This document shows, in pieces, positions 50,072 to 57,905 of a stretch of 64,000 nucleotides of DNA. Source of the stretch: Flavobacterium piscis (GTDB taxonomy: Bacteria; Bacteroidota; Bacteroidia; Flavobacteriales; Flavobacteriaceae); NCBI RefSeq assembly GCF_001686925.1, contig NZ_LVEN01000046.1, forward strand, positions 248,001 to 312,000. The letters are read 5' to 3'. The number at the start of each line of letters is the position of its first letter. Within the stretch, counting starts at the first letter, position 1. The position numbers and the translations under genes were made by a program. The notes beneath the pieces were generated by a model. The model saw nothing but the letters and a program-made list of their open reading frames with translations. It had not been told where the DNA came from and searched no databases.

Positions 50072-51310
50072 TTGTTCTTTTTGCATATTGAGTAAATACG
50101 CCATATTTGCTATAACGTGATCATGTTTCTTCACAAACGGATTTTCTTCATTCCAGACATACCCTGCCAAAACAGCACAGATTTTTTCTTTTACATCCGG
50201 ATTTTCAGGCTGATGAAAAAATAAAGTCTGAAGGTTGCCGGTGTACCATTCTTTCACGTAAGTGGTAAAAACAGCAATCCCTTTTTTCATATATTCTGTA
50301 AATTCAACTTCCCAGTCTACTTCGATTCCCTGTGATTCTTTAAGATATAATTTTGCTGCCAGCATTCCGGATTCTGTCGCAAACGCAACTCCTGATGAAA
50401 AAACAGGATCTAAGAATTCAGAACTATTTCCTGTTAACGCAAAACCATCTCCGTACATTCTTTTTACGGCTCTTGAATAATTTTCTAATTTAACTGGTTC
50501 GAATAAAAACTCCGTTCCTTTAAATCTTTTGATATAATAATCTGATTTTTGAATTGCATTGCGCAAAGCCTCGGCATTGTTTTTATTTTCAGATAGTGAA
50601 TTAATGAAATCCGTTGGACCAACAACTCCTAAACTTGTATTGCCGTTTGAGAAAGGAATTACCCACAACCAAACTTCGGTTTCCAGAATATCAAATGAAA
50701 TCTGAGTTCCCTCTTCGCCTTCGGTTCTGTTAATATCTTTTACGTGCGTAAATATCGAAGAGTGAGGATCTAATTGAGATGGTGTATCAAGATCTAAAAG
50801 TCTTGGTAAAACGCGTCCGTATCCGCTGGAATCGATGATGAAATTGGCATGAATCTCTTTTAGATTTCCGTCCTTATCTTTTACGATGGTTTTAGATTTT
50901 TTTCCTTCAAAAGAAACTTCCAATACTTCTGTTTCAAATTCAAGATCAATCCCTTTTCTAATCACTTCCTGCGCCATTGTATTGTCGAAATCAGCTCTTG
51001 GCACTTGCCAGGTCCAGTCCCAGCCTTCACCAAATTTTTTACTGAAATCAAAAACGCAAATTTCTTCTCCTCTTATAAAACGGGCACCTAATTTTTTCTC
51101 AAAATTCATTGCATCGAGACTTTCAAAAAGCTCAGCCTCTGCAAAATGATCCATTACTCGCGGTATAAGGCTTTCGCCAACGACCAGTCTTGGAAACTTT
51201 GTTTTTTCAACAACTTTTATCTTAACATTGTTTTTATGAAGATAAGATGCTGACACACATCCAGAAGGTCCCGCACCAATCACTAAAACATCTACAAACT
51301 CCTTTATCAT
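50060..51310 (-). CDS. FAD-dependent oxidoreductase with flavin-dependent halogenase motifs
   Basis: This 416-residue flavoprotein has an N-terminal Rossmann motif GAGPSG (12-17) and GESLIP (45-50). A lysine pair at 72-73 (EKKLGARF) lies where halogenases carry their catalytic lysine. W214-L-W-V-I-P219 matches the WxWxIP motif that marks flavin-dependent halogenases. It is divergent from the TAL gene in the flexirubin cluster. Some flexirubins carry chlorine on the aromatic ring, which would fit a halogenase. The protein is shorter than tryptophan halogenases (about 530 residues) and also resembles geranylgeranyl reductase-type monooxygenases, so ring hydroxylation is an alternative. Confidence 0.8.
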   Translation of the reverse strand: MIKEFVDVLVIGAGPSGCVSASYLHKNNVKIKVVEKTKFPRLVVGESLIPRVMDHFAEAELFESLDAMNFEKKLGARFIRGEEICVFDFSKKFGEGWDWTWQVPRADFDNTMAQEVIRKGIDLEFETEVLEVSFEGKKSKTIVKDKDGNLKEIHANFIIDSSGYGRVLPRLLDLDTPSQLDPHSSIFTHVKDINRTEGEEGTQISFDILETEVWLWVIPFSNGNTSLGVVGPTDFINSLSENKNNAEALRNAIQKSDYYIKRFKGTEFLFEPVKLENYSRAVKRMYGDGFALTGNSSEFLDPVFSSGVAFATESGMLAAKLYLKESQGIEVDWEVEFTEYMKKGIAVFTTYVKEWYTGNLQTLFFHQPENPDVKEKICAVLAGYVWNEENPFVKKHDHVIANMAYLLNMQKEQSPE

Positions 51311-51336
51311 ATTAAAAATATTATCAATTATTAGCC

Positions 51337-51375
51337 TACATTTGCCATCATCAAAATAACTACATTTATTTTGAT
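51337..51375 (+). promoter_or_regulatory. -7 element and palindrome before the TAL gene
   Basis: TACATTTG (51337-51344) is an exact TAnnTTTG match. ATCAAAATAA (51350-51359) and TTATTTTGAT (51366-51375) form a perfect 10-bp inverted repeat starting at the expected transcription start. It may be an operator or a leader hairpin. Confidence 0.5.
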
Positions 51376-51411
51376 AAATAAAATTAAATTAGCACAATCA
51401 AAACCAGTTTA

Positions 51412-52932
51412 ATGAACACAATTAATGAATATTTAAGTTTAGCAGAATTCGAATCCATTATTTTTGGAAATAACAAAGTTTCGATAAGCGATGCTGTTTT
51501 AAACCGAGTAAACGAAAGCTTCAATTTCCTGAAAGAATTTTCAGGAAACAAAGTAATATATGGCGTAAACACTGGTTTTGGACCAATGGCCCAATACCGT
51601 ATTAAAGAGTCTGACCAAATTCAGCTGCAATACAATTTAATCAGAAGCCACTCTTCAGGAACAGGAAAACCTTTGAGCCCGGTTTGTGCAAAAGCAGCAA
51701 TTTTAGCGCGTTTAAATACTTTATCATTAGGTAACTCCGGAGTTCATCCGTCAGTAATTCACTTAATGGCAGAATTAATCAACAGAGACATTACGCCTCT
51801 TATTTTTGAGCATGGTGGCGTTGGCGCGAGCGGAGATTTAGTACAATTATCACACTTGGCTTTGGTTTTAATTGGTGAAGGCGAAGTTTTTTATAAAGGT
51901 GACAGAAGACCAACTCCTGAAGTTTTCGAAATTGAAGGTTTAAAACCCATTCAGGTAGAAATTAGAGAAGGTCTGGCGTTAATAAACGGTACATCTGTAA
52001 TGACCGGAATTGGAGTTGTAAATGTACACCACGCCAATAAATTATTAGACTGGTCATTAAAAGCTTCTTGTGCGATCAACGAATTGGTTCAGGCGTATGA
52101 CGATCATTTCTCTGAAGAATTAAACCAAACCAAACGTCATAAAGGACAACAGGAAGTGGCGGCGAGAATGAGACAAAATCTTTCTGACAGTACTTTGATC
52201 CGTAAAAGAGAAGACCATTTATATTCAGGAGAAAATACCGAGGAAATTTTCAAGGAAAAAGTTCAGGAATATTATTCATTAAGATGTGTTCCTCAAATTC
52301 TTGGACCGGTTTTAGAAACAATAAATAATGTCGCCTCTATTTTAGAGGACGAATTTAACTCGGCAAACGACAATCCTATTATAGATGTAAAAAACAAACA
52401 CGTTTATCACGGAGGAAATTTTCACGGCGATTATATTTCGCTTGAAATGGATAAACTGAAAATTGTAATTACCAAATTAACAATGTTGGCAGAACGTCAG
52501 TTGAATTATTTATTAAATTCAAAAATCAACGAAATTCTTCCTCCATTTGTCAACTTAGGAACATTAGGATTTAATTTCGGGATGCAGGGCGTTCAGTTTA
52601 CTGCAACCTCAACAACTGCCGAAAGCCAAATGTTGTCTAACCCAATGTATGTGCACAGTATCCCGAACAACAACGACAATCAGGATATTGTAAGTATGGG
52701 GACGAATGCGGCGGTTATTACCTCAAAAGTAATCGAAAATTCGTTCGAAGTTTTAGCGATCGAACTCATTACAATTGTTCAGGCAATTGATTATTTAGTT
52801 CAAAAAGATCAAATTTCATCGGTAACCAAAAAATGGTACGACGATATTCGAAATATAATTCCTACATTTAAAGAAGATCAGGTGATGTATCCTTTTGTTC
52901 AAAAAGTAAAAGATTACCTGATCAACAGTTAA
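51412..52932 (+). CDS. Tyrosine ammonia-lyase of the flexirubin cluster
   Basis: This 506-residue member of the HAL/PAL/TAL family deaminates tyrosine to p-coumaric acid, the aromatic starter of the flexirubin polyene. The MIO cofactor forms from A139-S140-G141 in GGVGASGDLVQLSH, and Y50 (VIYGVNTGFGPMA) is the catalytic tyrosine. H80 in IRSHSSGTG is the selectivity residue typical of TAL, where PAL has Phe. The sequence closely resembles the well-known F. johnsoniae TAL as I recall it. The surrounding pigment genes also argue against a role in histidine breakdown. Family and substrate calls are strong. Confidence 0.95.
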   Translation: MNTINEYLSLAEFESIIFGNNKVSISDAVLNRVNESFNFLKEFSGNKVIYGVNTGFGPMAQYRIKESDQIQLQYNLIRSHSSGTGKPLSPVCAKAAILARLNTLSLGNSGVHPSVIHLMAELINRDITPLIFEHGGVGASGDLVQLSHLALVLIGEGEVFYKGDRRPTPEVFEIEGLKPIQVEIREGLALINGTSVMTGIGVVNVHHANKLLDWSLKASCAINELVQAYDDHFSEELNQTKRHKGQQEVAARMRQNLSDSTLIRKREDHLYSGENTEEIFKEKVQEYYSLRCVPQILGPVLETINNVASILEDEFNSANDNPIIDVKNKHVYHGGNFHGDYISLEMDKLKIVITKLTMLAERQLNYLLNSKINEILPPFVNLGTLGFNFGMQGVQFTATSTTAESQMLSNPMYVHSIPNNNDNQDIVSMGTNAAVITSKVIENSFEVLAIELITIVQAIDYLVQKDQISSVTKKWYDDIRNIIPTFKEDQVMYPFVQKVKDYLINS

Positions 52933-52969
52933 AACTTTATCTTACATTATTAATTGAACCTTAAAAATC

Positions 52970-54217
52970 ATGAAAAAACCACTTATTTTTTTATTCGTAT
53001 TATTTATTCAATTTGTTAATAGTCAGGAATTGGCTTTAGTTAAAAAGAACGGTAAAATTGGATACATTTCTAAAGATGGAAATTTTAAAATTGAACCTCA
53101 ATACAAATTAGCAAAAAGTTTTTCTGAAGGTTTAGCCGCTGTTGAAGATAACGGAAAATGGGGATTCATTGATACTAAAGGAACATGGGTAATTCCGGCT
53201 ACTTTTAAAGACACAAAAGAATTTAATAGCGGCATTGCAGTAGTACAAAAAGATAAGGATTGGGTTTATATCAATACAAAAGGAGAAGTTCAGACACCTC
53301 CGCCTACTGAAAAATTATTTGATTTTAATGACGGTGTTGCTTTTATAAGACAAGGAAAAAAAGTGGGATTAATCAATTCAAAAATGGCCGTTGTTCTGGA
53401 ACCAAAATACGATCAGATCAAATCTTTCGAAAATGGTTATGCAAGAGTAGAGAACAATAAAAAATGGGGAATTATTAATACTTCCGGGAAAGAAGTAGTA
53501 GAACCTGTTTATGATGAAATAGGGAATTATTTCAAAAACACAACCTGGGCAAGAAAGGACAAAACTTTTGGACTAGTAAGTTCCGGAAACTTTATTGTAG
53601 TTGATGGTGCGGATAAAATCTGGGATTTTGAAATTCAGGATTTAACGTATGCCAGAAAAGGCGGTAAAATTGGTTTTATTGACATGAAAGGAAACTGGAC
53701 TATTTTGCCTATTTACGACAAAGCAAAAGCGTTCTCTAAAAATTTAGCTCCGGTTTGTATCGGTTCTAAATGGGGATACATCAATCCTAAAGCTGAATTC
53801 GTTATTCCGCCAACATACAGTGATGCAGAAGTTTTTAGCTCAAACGGACTGGCTCCTGTAAAAGAAAAAAATTGGGGATTTATCAATGAATCAGGAAAAT
53901 TGGTAATTCCAACTCAATACGGCATTACAGCAAACGGCTTCGTTATTGCTTTGTTTGTACAACAGGACAAAGGTTTTATTGATGGAATTGCAAGAGTAAA
54001 AAATGAAGGCAAATGGGGATTTCTTAGACCAGACGGAACTGTATTAAGCAACCAATGGTTTGAAAACGCTGAACTTTTTTCGAAATCAAAAGAAAGAAAC
54101 AGCGTAAGTGACGCTCCTGCTGAAAAACCTAAGACAGAAATAAAACCGACAGCAAAGGCAGAAACGAAACCTGCTACAAAACCGACAGCGAAACCTGTAG
54201 CCAAAAAGAAAAAATAA
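52970..54217 (+). CDS. WG-repeat secreted protein
   Basis: This 415-residue protein has a signal peptide (MKKPLIFLFVLFIQFVNSQ) and about ten WG repeats (units such as NGKIGYISKDGNFKIEPQY, KWGFIDTKGTWVIPATF, KWGIINTSGKEVVEP, KWGYINPKAEFVIPPTY, NWGFINESGKLVIPTQY and KWGFLRPDGTV). A low-complexity tail rich in Lys, Pro, Thr and Ala covers about 375-415. WG-repeat proteins are exported and probably bind other molecules; no enzymatic role is known. It lies between TAL and FabG in the pigment cluster, 37 bp after TAL and followed by a strong terminator, so it may be co-transcribed with TAL. A role in pigment export or anchoring is speculation. Confidence 0.88.
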   Translation: MKKPLIFLFVLFIQFVNSQELALVKKNGKIGYISKDGNFKIEPQYKLAKSFSEGLAAVEDNGKWGFIDTKGTWVIPATFKDTKEFNSGIAVVQKDKDWVYINTKGEVQTPPPTEKLFDFNDGVAFIRQGKKVGLINSKMAVVLEPKYDQIKSFENGYARVENNKKWGIINTSGKEVVEPVYDEIGNYFKNTTWARKDKTFGLVSSGNFIVVDGADKIWDFEIQDLTYARKGGKIGFIDMKGNWTILPIYDKAKAFSKNLAPVCIGSKWGYINPKAEFVIPPTYSDAEVFSSNGLAPVKEKNWGFINESGKLVIPTQYGITANGFVIALFVQQDKGFIDGIARVKNEGKWGFLRPDGTVLSNQWFENAELFSKSKERNSVSDAPAEKPKTEIKPTAKAETKPATKPTAKPVAKKKK

Positions 54218-54233
54218 TAGCTAATAAAACAAG

Positions 54234-54270
54234 AATAGGGTATCGCGTGTAAAAAAGCGATACCCTATTT
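54234..54270 (+). terminator. Terminator after the WG-repeat gene
   Basis: AATAGGGTATCGC (54234-54246) and GCGATACCCTATT (54257-54269) form a perfect 13-bp stem, with T residues after it. It separates TAL and the WG gene from the biosynthetic run that starts at 54296. Confidence 0.85.
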
Positions 54271-54295
54271 TGACCAATAAAAATAAATTCTGCAT

Positions 54296-55027
54296 ATGAA
54301 ATGTGTATTAGTAACTGGTGGTTCACGAGGAATTGGAAGTGCTATTTGTAAAAAATTAGCCGTTGAATCTAGTTATCATATTCTGATAAATTATCATTCG
54401 AACAAAACTGCTGCCGAAGAAACACTTCAGGAAATACAAAGATTAGGAGCAACCGGAGAAATCTTAGGTTTTGATGTTTCTAATTATGAAGAAGTGCAAA
54501 AAACATTAACGCAATGGCAGGAATTAAATCCTGAAGCGATTGTAGAAGCAATTGTAAACAATGCCGGAATTACCAAAGATGGTCTTTTTATGTGGATGAC
54601 TCCCGAAGACTGGAACGGAGTTGTAAATACAAGTTTGAACGGATTTTTTAATGTAACGCAATTTTTTATTCAAAAAATGTTGCGCAACAAATATGGCCGA
54701 ATCGTAAATATGGTTTCGGTTTCGGGCGTAAAAGGAACGGCCGGACAAACCAATTATTCGGCTGCAAAAGGTGCAATTGTTGCGGCTACAAAAGCTCTGG
54801 CTCAAGAAGTTGCCAAAAGAAATATTACCGTAAATGCTGTAGCTCCAGGTTTTATAAGAACCGATATGACAAGCCAGTTAGACGAAAAAGAATTATTAAA
54901 GCTAATTCCGGTAAATCGTTTTGGCGAAGCCGAAGAAGTAGCAGATTTGGTAAGCTTTTTGATTTCAAAAAAAGCAAGCTACATTACAGGAGAAATTATC
55001 AATATAAACGGAGGGATATATTCTTAA
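54296..55027 (+). CDS. 3-oxoacyl-ACP reductase of the flexirubin cluster (FabG-like)
   Basis: This 243-residue SDR has TGGSRGIG at 7-14, NNAG at 88-91, and active-site Ser141, Tyr154 and Lys158, all intact. The ending SYITGEIININGG is FabG-like. In the pigment pathway it would reduce the 3-oxo group after each elongation by the KAS at 55217. The 189-bp gap to that gene contains an inverted repeat. A housekeeping fabG is expected elsewhere, so this copy is probably dedicated to pigment synthesis. Confidence 0.9.
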   Translation: MKCVLVTGGSRGIGSAICKKLAVESSYHILINYHSNKTAAEETLQEIQRLGATGEILGFDVSNYEEVQKTLTQWQELNPEAIVEAIVNNAGITKDGLFMWMTPEDWNGVVNTSLNGFFNVTQFFIQKMLRNKYGRIVNMVSVSGVKGTAGQTNYSAAKGAIVAATKALAQEVAKRNITVNAVAPGFIRTDMTSQLDEKELLKLIPVNRFGEAEEVADLVSFLISKKASYITGEIININGGIYS

Positions 55028-55091
55028 TAGTTCTATGTTTGCGAGATTATTTTAAGTTTTTTTAAACTTCGAAAATTGCTCGCAAAAGCGA

Positions 55092-55168
55092 AGAGTCGCA
55101 AAGTTTTATTCAAAAAAACAAAAACAAAAAGAAGAACTTTGCGACTCTGCTCCCGATAGCTATAGGGA
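55092..55168. repeat. Inverted repeat and palindrome between FabG and KAS genes
   Basis: AGAGTCGCAAAGTT (55092-55105) and AACTTTGCGACTCT (55135-55148) pair perfectly. They are followed by TCCCGATAGCTATAGGGA (55151-55168), a near copy of the palindrome at 8678. The words match those in the gap at 57584-57905. Confidence 0.75.
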
Positions 55169-55216
55169 TTGCGAGATTCAAAAAATTACACTTTAAAAAT
55201 ATTACTTTAAAAGACG

Positions 55217-56452
55217 ATGAATAAGAGAGTTGTAATTACTGGAATGGGAATTTATTCTTGTATCGGAACTTCTTTAGAGGAAGTAAAAGAATCTTTATAC
55301 AACGGAAAATCGGGTATTCAGTTTGATCCTGAAAGAAAAGAATTTGGTTTTCAATCAGCCCTTACGGGAGTGGTTCCAAAAGCTGATCTGAAAAATTTAT
55401 TGACCCGAAGACAACGTATGAGCATTGGTGAAGAAACCGAGTATGCTTATATGGCTACAATCGAAGCATTGAGAAATGCTAATATTGATGATGATTTTTT
55501 TGACAATCGCGAAGTAGGTATTATGTACGGAAATGATAGTGTTTCAAAAGCTATTATCGAAGCTACAGATATTGTCCGTGAGAAAAAAGATACCGCATTG
55601 ATAGGTTCCGGAGCCATTTTTAAATCGATGAATTCTACGGTAACGATGAATTTATCTACAATTTTCAAACTGCGCGGCATCAATCTTACCATAAGTGCAG
55701 CCTGCGCAAGTGGATCACATTCTATAGGTTTGGCTTATTTTTTAATAAAAAGTGGATTTCAGGATATTATTATTACCGGAGGAGCTCAGGAAATCAACAA
55801 ATTTGCGATGAGCAGTTTTGATGGATTAGGTGTTTTTTCGAACAGAGAAAATGAACCTGAAAAAGCTTCCCGCCCTTTTGATGCCGATCGCGACGGATTA
55901 ATTCCTAGTGGCGGTGGTGCAACTTTAATTCTCGAAAGTTACGAATCTGCAATAGCTCGTGGCGCTAACATTATTGCCGAAGTTGTCGGTTACGGATTTT
56001 CATCAAACGGAGGACACATCTCGACTCCCAATGTCGAAGGTCCATCTATAGCCATGCAACGAGCGCTTGACGACGCCCAATTGAAAGCAACTGATATTGA
56101 TTATATAAATGCCCATGCAACCTCAACACCTGTTGGAGACGGTAATGAAGCCAAAGCCATCTTTGAAGTTTTTGGCGAGAAAAACCCGTATGTAAGTTCG
56201 ACAAAATCAATGACAGGACATGAATGTTGGATGGCCGGCGCGAGCGAAGTAATTTATTCGATCTTAATGATGCAGCACGATTTCATTGCTCCAAACATCA
56301 ATTTAGACAATCCTGATGAAGATGCTGCCAAATTAAATTTGGTCAAAACTACTTTAAACAAAAAATTTGACATATTTTTGTCCAATTCCTTCGGGTTCGG
56401 AGGAACCAACTCTGCGTTGGTGGTTAAAAAGTTTAAATTAAACGATGAATAA
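55217..56452 (+). CDS. Beta-ketoacyl-ACP synthase of the flexirubin cluster
   Basis: This 411-residue KAS I/II-type condensing enzyme has nucleophile C163 in ISAACASGSHSIG and histidines H300 (NAHATSTPVGD) and H335 (TGHECWMAGA). The last motif departs from the common TGHxxGAAGA, which may mark a specialised acceptor. It probably elongates the coumaroyl starter on the ACP encoded next. The ACP gene starts 8 bp before this stop codon, so the two are translationally coupled. Its coupling to its own ACP separates it from housekeeping FabF. Confidence 0.93.
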   Translation: MNKRVVITGMGIYSCIGTSLEEVKESLYNGKSGIQFDPERKEFGFQSALTGVVPKADLKNLLTRRQRMSIGEETEYAYMATIEALRNANIDDDFFDNREVGIMYGNDSVSKAIIEATDIVREKKDTALIGSGAIFKSMNSTVTMNLSTIFKLRGINLTISAACASGSHSIGLAYFLIKSGFQDIIITGGAQEINKFAMSSFDGLGVFSNRENEPEKASRPFDADRDGLIPSGGGATLILESYESAIARGANIIAEVVGYGFSSNGGHISTPNVEGPSIAMQRALDDAQLKATDIDYINAHATSTPVGDGNEAKAIFEVFGEKNPYVSSTKSMTGHECWMAGASEVIYSILMMQHDFIAPNINLDNPDEDAAKLNLVKTTLNKKFDIFLSNSFGFGGTNSALVVKKFKLNDE

Positions 56453-56699
56453 AGAAGAGATTATAGCAAAAATAAATGGTTTTTTAGTTGAGGAGTTTGA
56501 AGTAGATAATGATGATATTGAACCAGATGCTAATTTAAAAGATACACTTGGGTTAGATAGTTTGGACTATGTTGATTTAGTCGTTTCGATCGAAGCCAAC
56601 TTTGGTGTAAAACTGGTTGAAGTTGATTTCGTTGGAATTGATTCTTTCCAAAGTTTTTATGATCTTATCGAAAACAAATTAAAAGCCAAAACTGCTTAA
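56445..56699 (+). CDS. Acyl carrier protein of the flexirubin cluster
   Basis: This 84-residue acidic carrier protein has the phosphopantetheine attachment serine S39 in TLGLDSLDYVDLV. The variant LDSLDYVD replaces the usual DSLDTVE of housekeeping ACP. It overlaps the KAS gene by 8 bp and the acyltransferase start by 1 bp. It should carry the growing aryl-polyene chain. Confidence 0.93.
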   Translation: MNKEEIIAKINGFLVEEFEVDNDDIEPDANLKDTLGLDSLDYVDLVVSIEANFGVKLVEVDFVGIDSFQSFYDLIENKLKAKTA

Positions 56700-57583
56700 T
56701 GAGCAAATGGGATGGCAAATCAAAAGGAACTGTTTTAGGATATAAAATATTCGTTTTTCTTATAAAAAAAGCGGGTATTAAAGCTGCTTATGTTTTACTT
56801 TATTTTGTCGCTTCTTACTATTTTTTATTTCTAAAGAAAAGTAACAAAGCCATTTCTTATTATTTTAAAGAAAGACTTGGGTATTCCTGGTTAAAATCTA
56901 AAAAAATGGTTTTCAAAAGTTATTACACTTTTGGACAGACCATTATTGATAAAATTTCCATTTCGGCAGGAATGCGAAATAAATTCACCTATGAATTTGA
57001 CGGAATTGAAACGCTGAAAAATCTTTTGGCAGAAAAAAAAGGAGGCGTATTAATCAGTGCACATATTGGAAATTTTGAAATTGCCGAACATTTTTTAGGC
57101 GATATCGACATCGATTTTCAAATTAATCTGGTTACGACAGATCTCGAACATTCTGCTATTAAGAATTATCTGGAAAGTGTTACTCAAAAACCTACCGTTA
57201 AGTTTATTATTATCAGAGAAGATTTGTCTCATATTTTTGAGATCAATGCAGCACTTTCGAAAAACGAACTGGTTTGTTTTACCGGCGATCGTTATTTTGA
57301 AGGTACCAAATCACTTTCTGAAAAAATACTTGGTCAGGAAGCCAACTTTCCCGCAGGTCCGTTTTTAATTGCTTCAAGATTAAAAGCCCCTGTAGTATTT
57401 GTGTATGTCATGAAAGAGCAAAACCTGCATTATCACTTGTATGCACGTGAAACTGTAGTAAAACATCGTGACGAAAAAGGATTATTGAAAGCGTATATTG
57501 AAAGCCTGGAATCTATGCTGGCAAAATATCCTTTGCAATGGTTCAACTACTTTGATTTTTGGAATCAATTGAAATCAAAATAA
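56699..57583 (+). CDS. Acyltransferase, LpxL/lysophospholipid acyltransferase-like
   Basis: This 294-residue membrane-associated protein has a hydrophobic segment at about 28-46 and the family motif H122-IGNF-E127, the HX4D/E catalytic arrangement of LpxL/HtrB-type acyltransferases. Later segments CFTGDRYFEGTKSL and FPAGPFLIASRLKAPVVFVYV are typical. In aryl-polyene and flexirubin clusters such proteins probably transfer the polyene acyl chain from ACP to an acceptor, here a dialkylresorcinol. Its ATG overlaps the ACP stop. Two further open segments suggest no frame problem. Confidence 0.87.
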   Translation: MSKWDGKSKGTVLGYKIFVFLIKKAGIKAAYVLLYFVASYYFLFLKKSNKAISYYFKERLGYSWLKSKKMVFKSYYTFGQTIIDKISISAGMRNKFTYEFDGIETLKNLLAEKKGGVLISAHIGNFEIAEHFLGDIDIDFQINLVTTDLEHSAIKNYLESVTQKPTVKFIIIREDLSHIFEINAALSKNELVCFTGDRYFEGTKSLSEKILGQEANFPAGPFLIASRLKAPVVFVYVMKEQNLHYHLYARETVVKHRDEKGLLKAYIESLESMLAKYPLQWFNYFDFWNQLKSK

Positions 57584-57905
57584 ACAATTATAAGGCAGAT
57601 TTAACCGCAAAGTCCGCAAAGTTTTTTATATCATGTTATGTTTAGAAAACACAAAGTTCGCAAAGCTTTGTATTGATTTAGCTTTGCGAACTTTGTGTTT
57701 TTATAAAATCTGATGTGCATAAAAACTTTGCGAACTTTGCGGTTAAAATCGAAGCCAATTTCAGATTTTATTAAATTAATCTGCGCTTATCAGCTGAAAT
57801 CTTTTTAAATCTGCGTGAAAAAATAATTCGTGAATTCGTGGCAAAAAGTAAAAATCATTTAATTAAATGTCGTTCTTTTATACCTTACAATTCTTAAAGC
57901 AAAAT
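57584..57905. repeat. Nested inverted repeats in the acyltransferase-CrtI gap
   Basis: These 322 bases contain no gene. The inner arms are 22 bp each (57646-57667 and 57680-57701, core CACAAAGTTCGCAAAGCT) around a 12-nt loop. Outer words AACCGCAAAGTCCGCAAAGTTTT (from about 57603) and AAAACTTTGCGAACTTTGCGGTT (to about 57746) pair around them. Remnants of other intergenic words (ATCTGCG, ATTCGTGGC) follow. Confidence 0.8.

Noticed and set aside
51412..52932. Histidine ammonia-lyase (hutH)
   Set aside because: His at the selectivity position (H80), close likeness to flavobacterial TAL and absence of hut genes favour tyrosine ammonia-lyase.
54296..55027. FabG-like gene as the housekeeping fatty-acid reductase
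   Set aside because: Its place between TAL and a KAS-ACP pair makes a pigment-specific role more likely.
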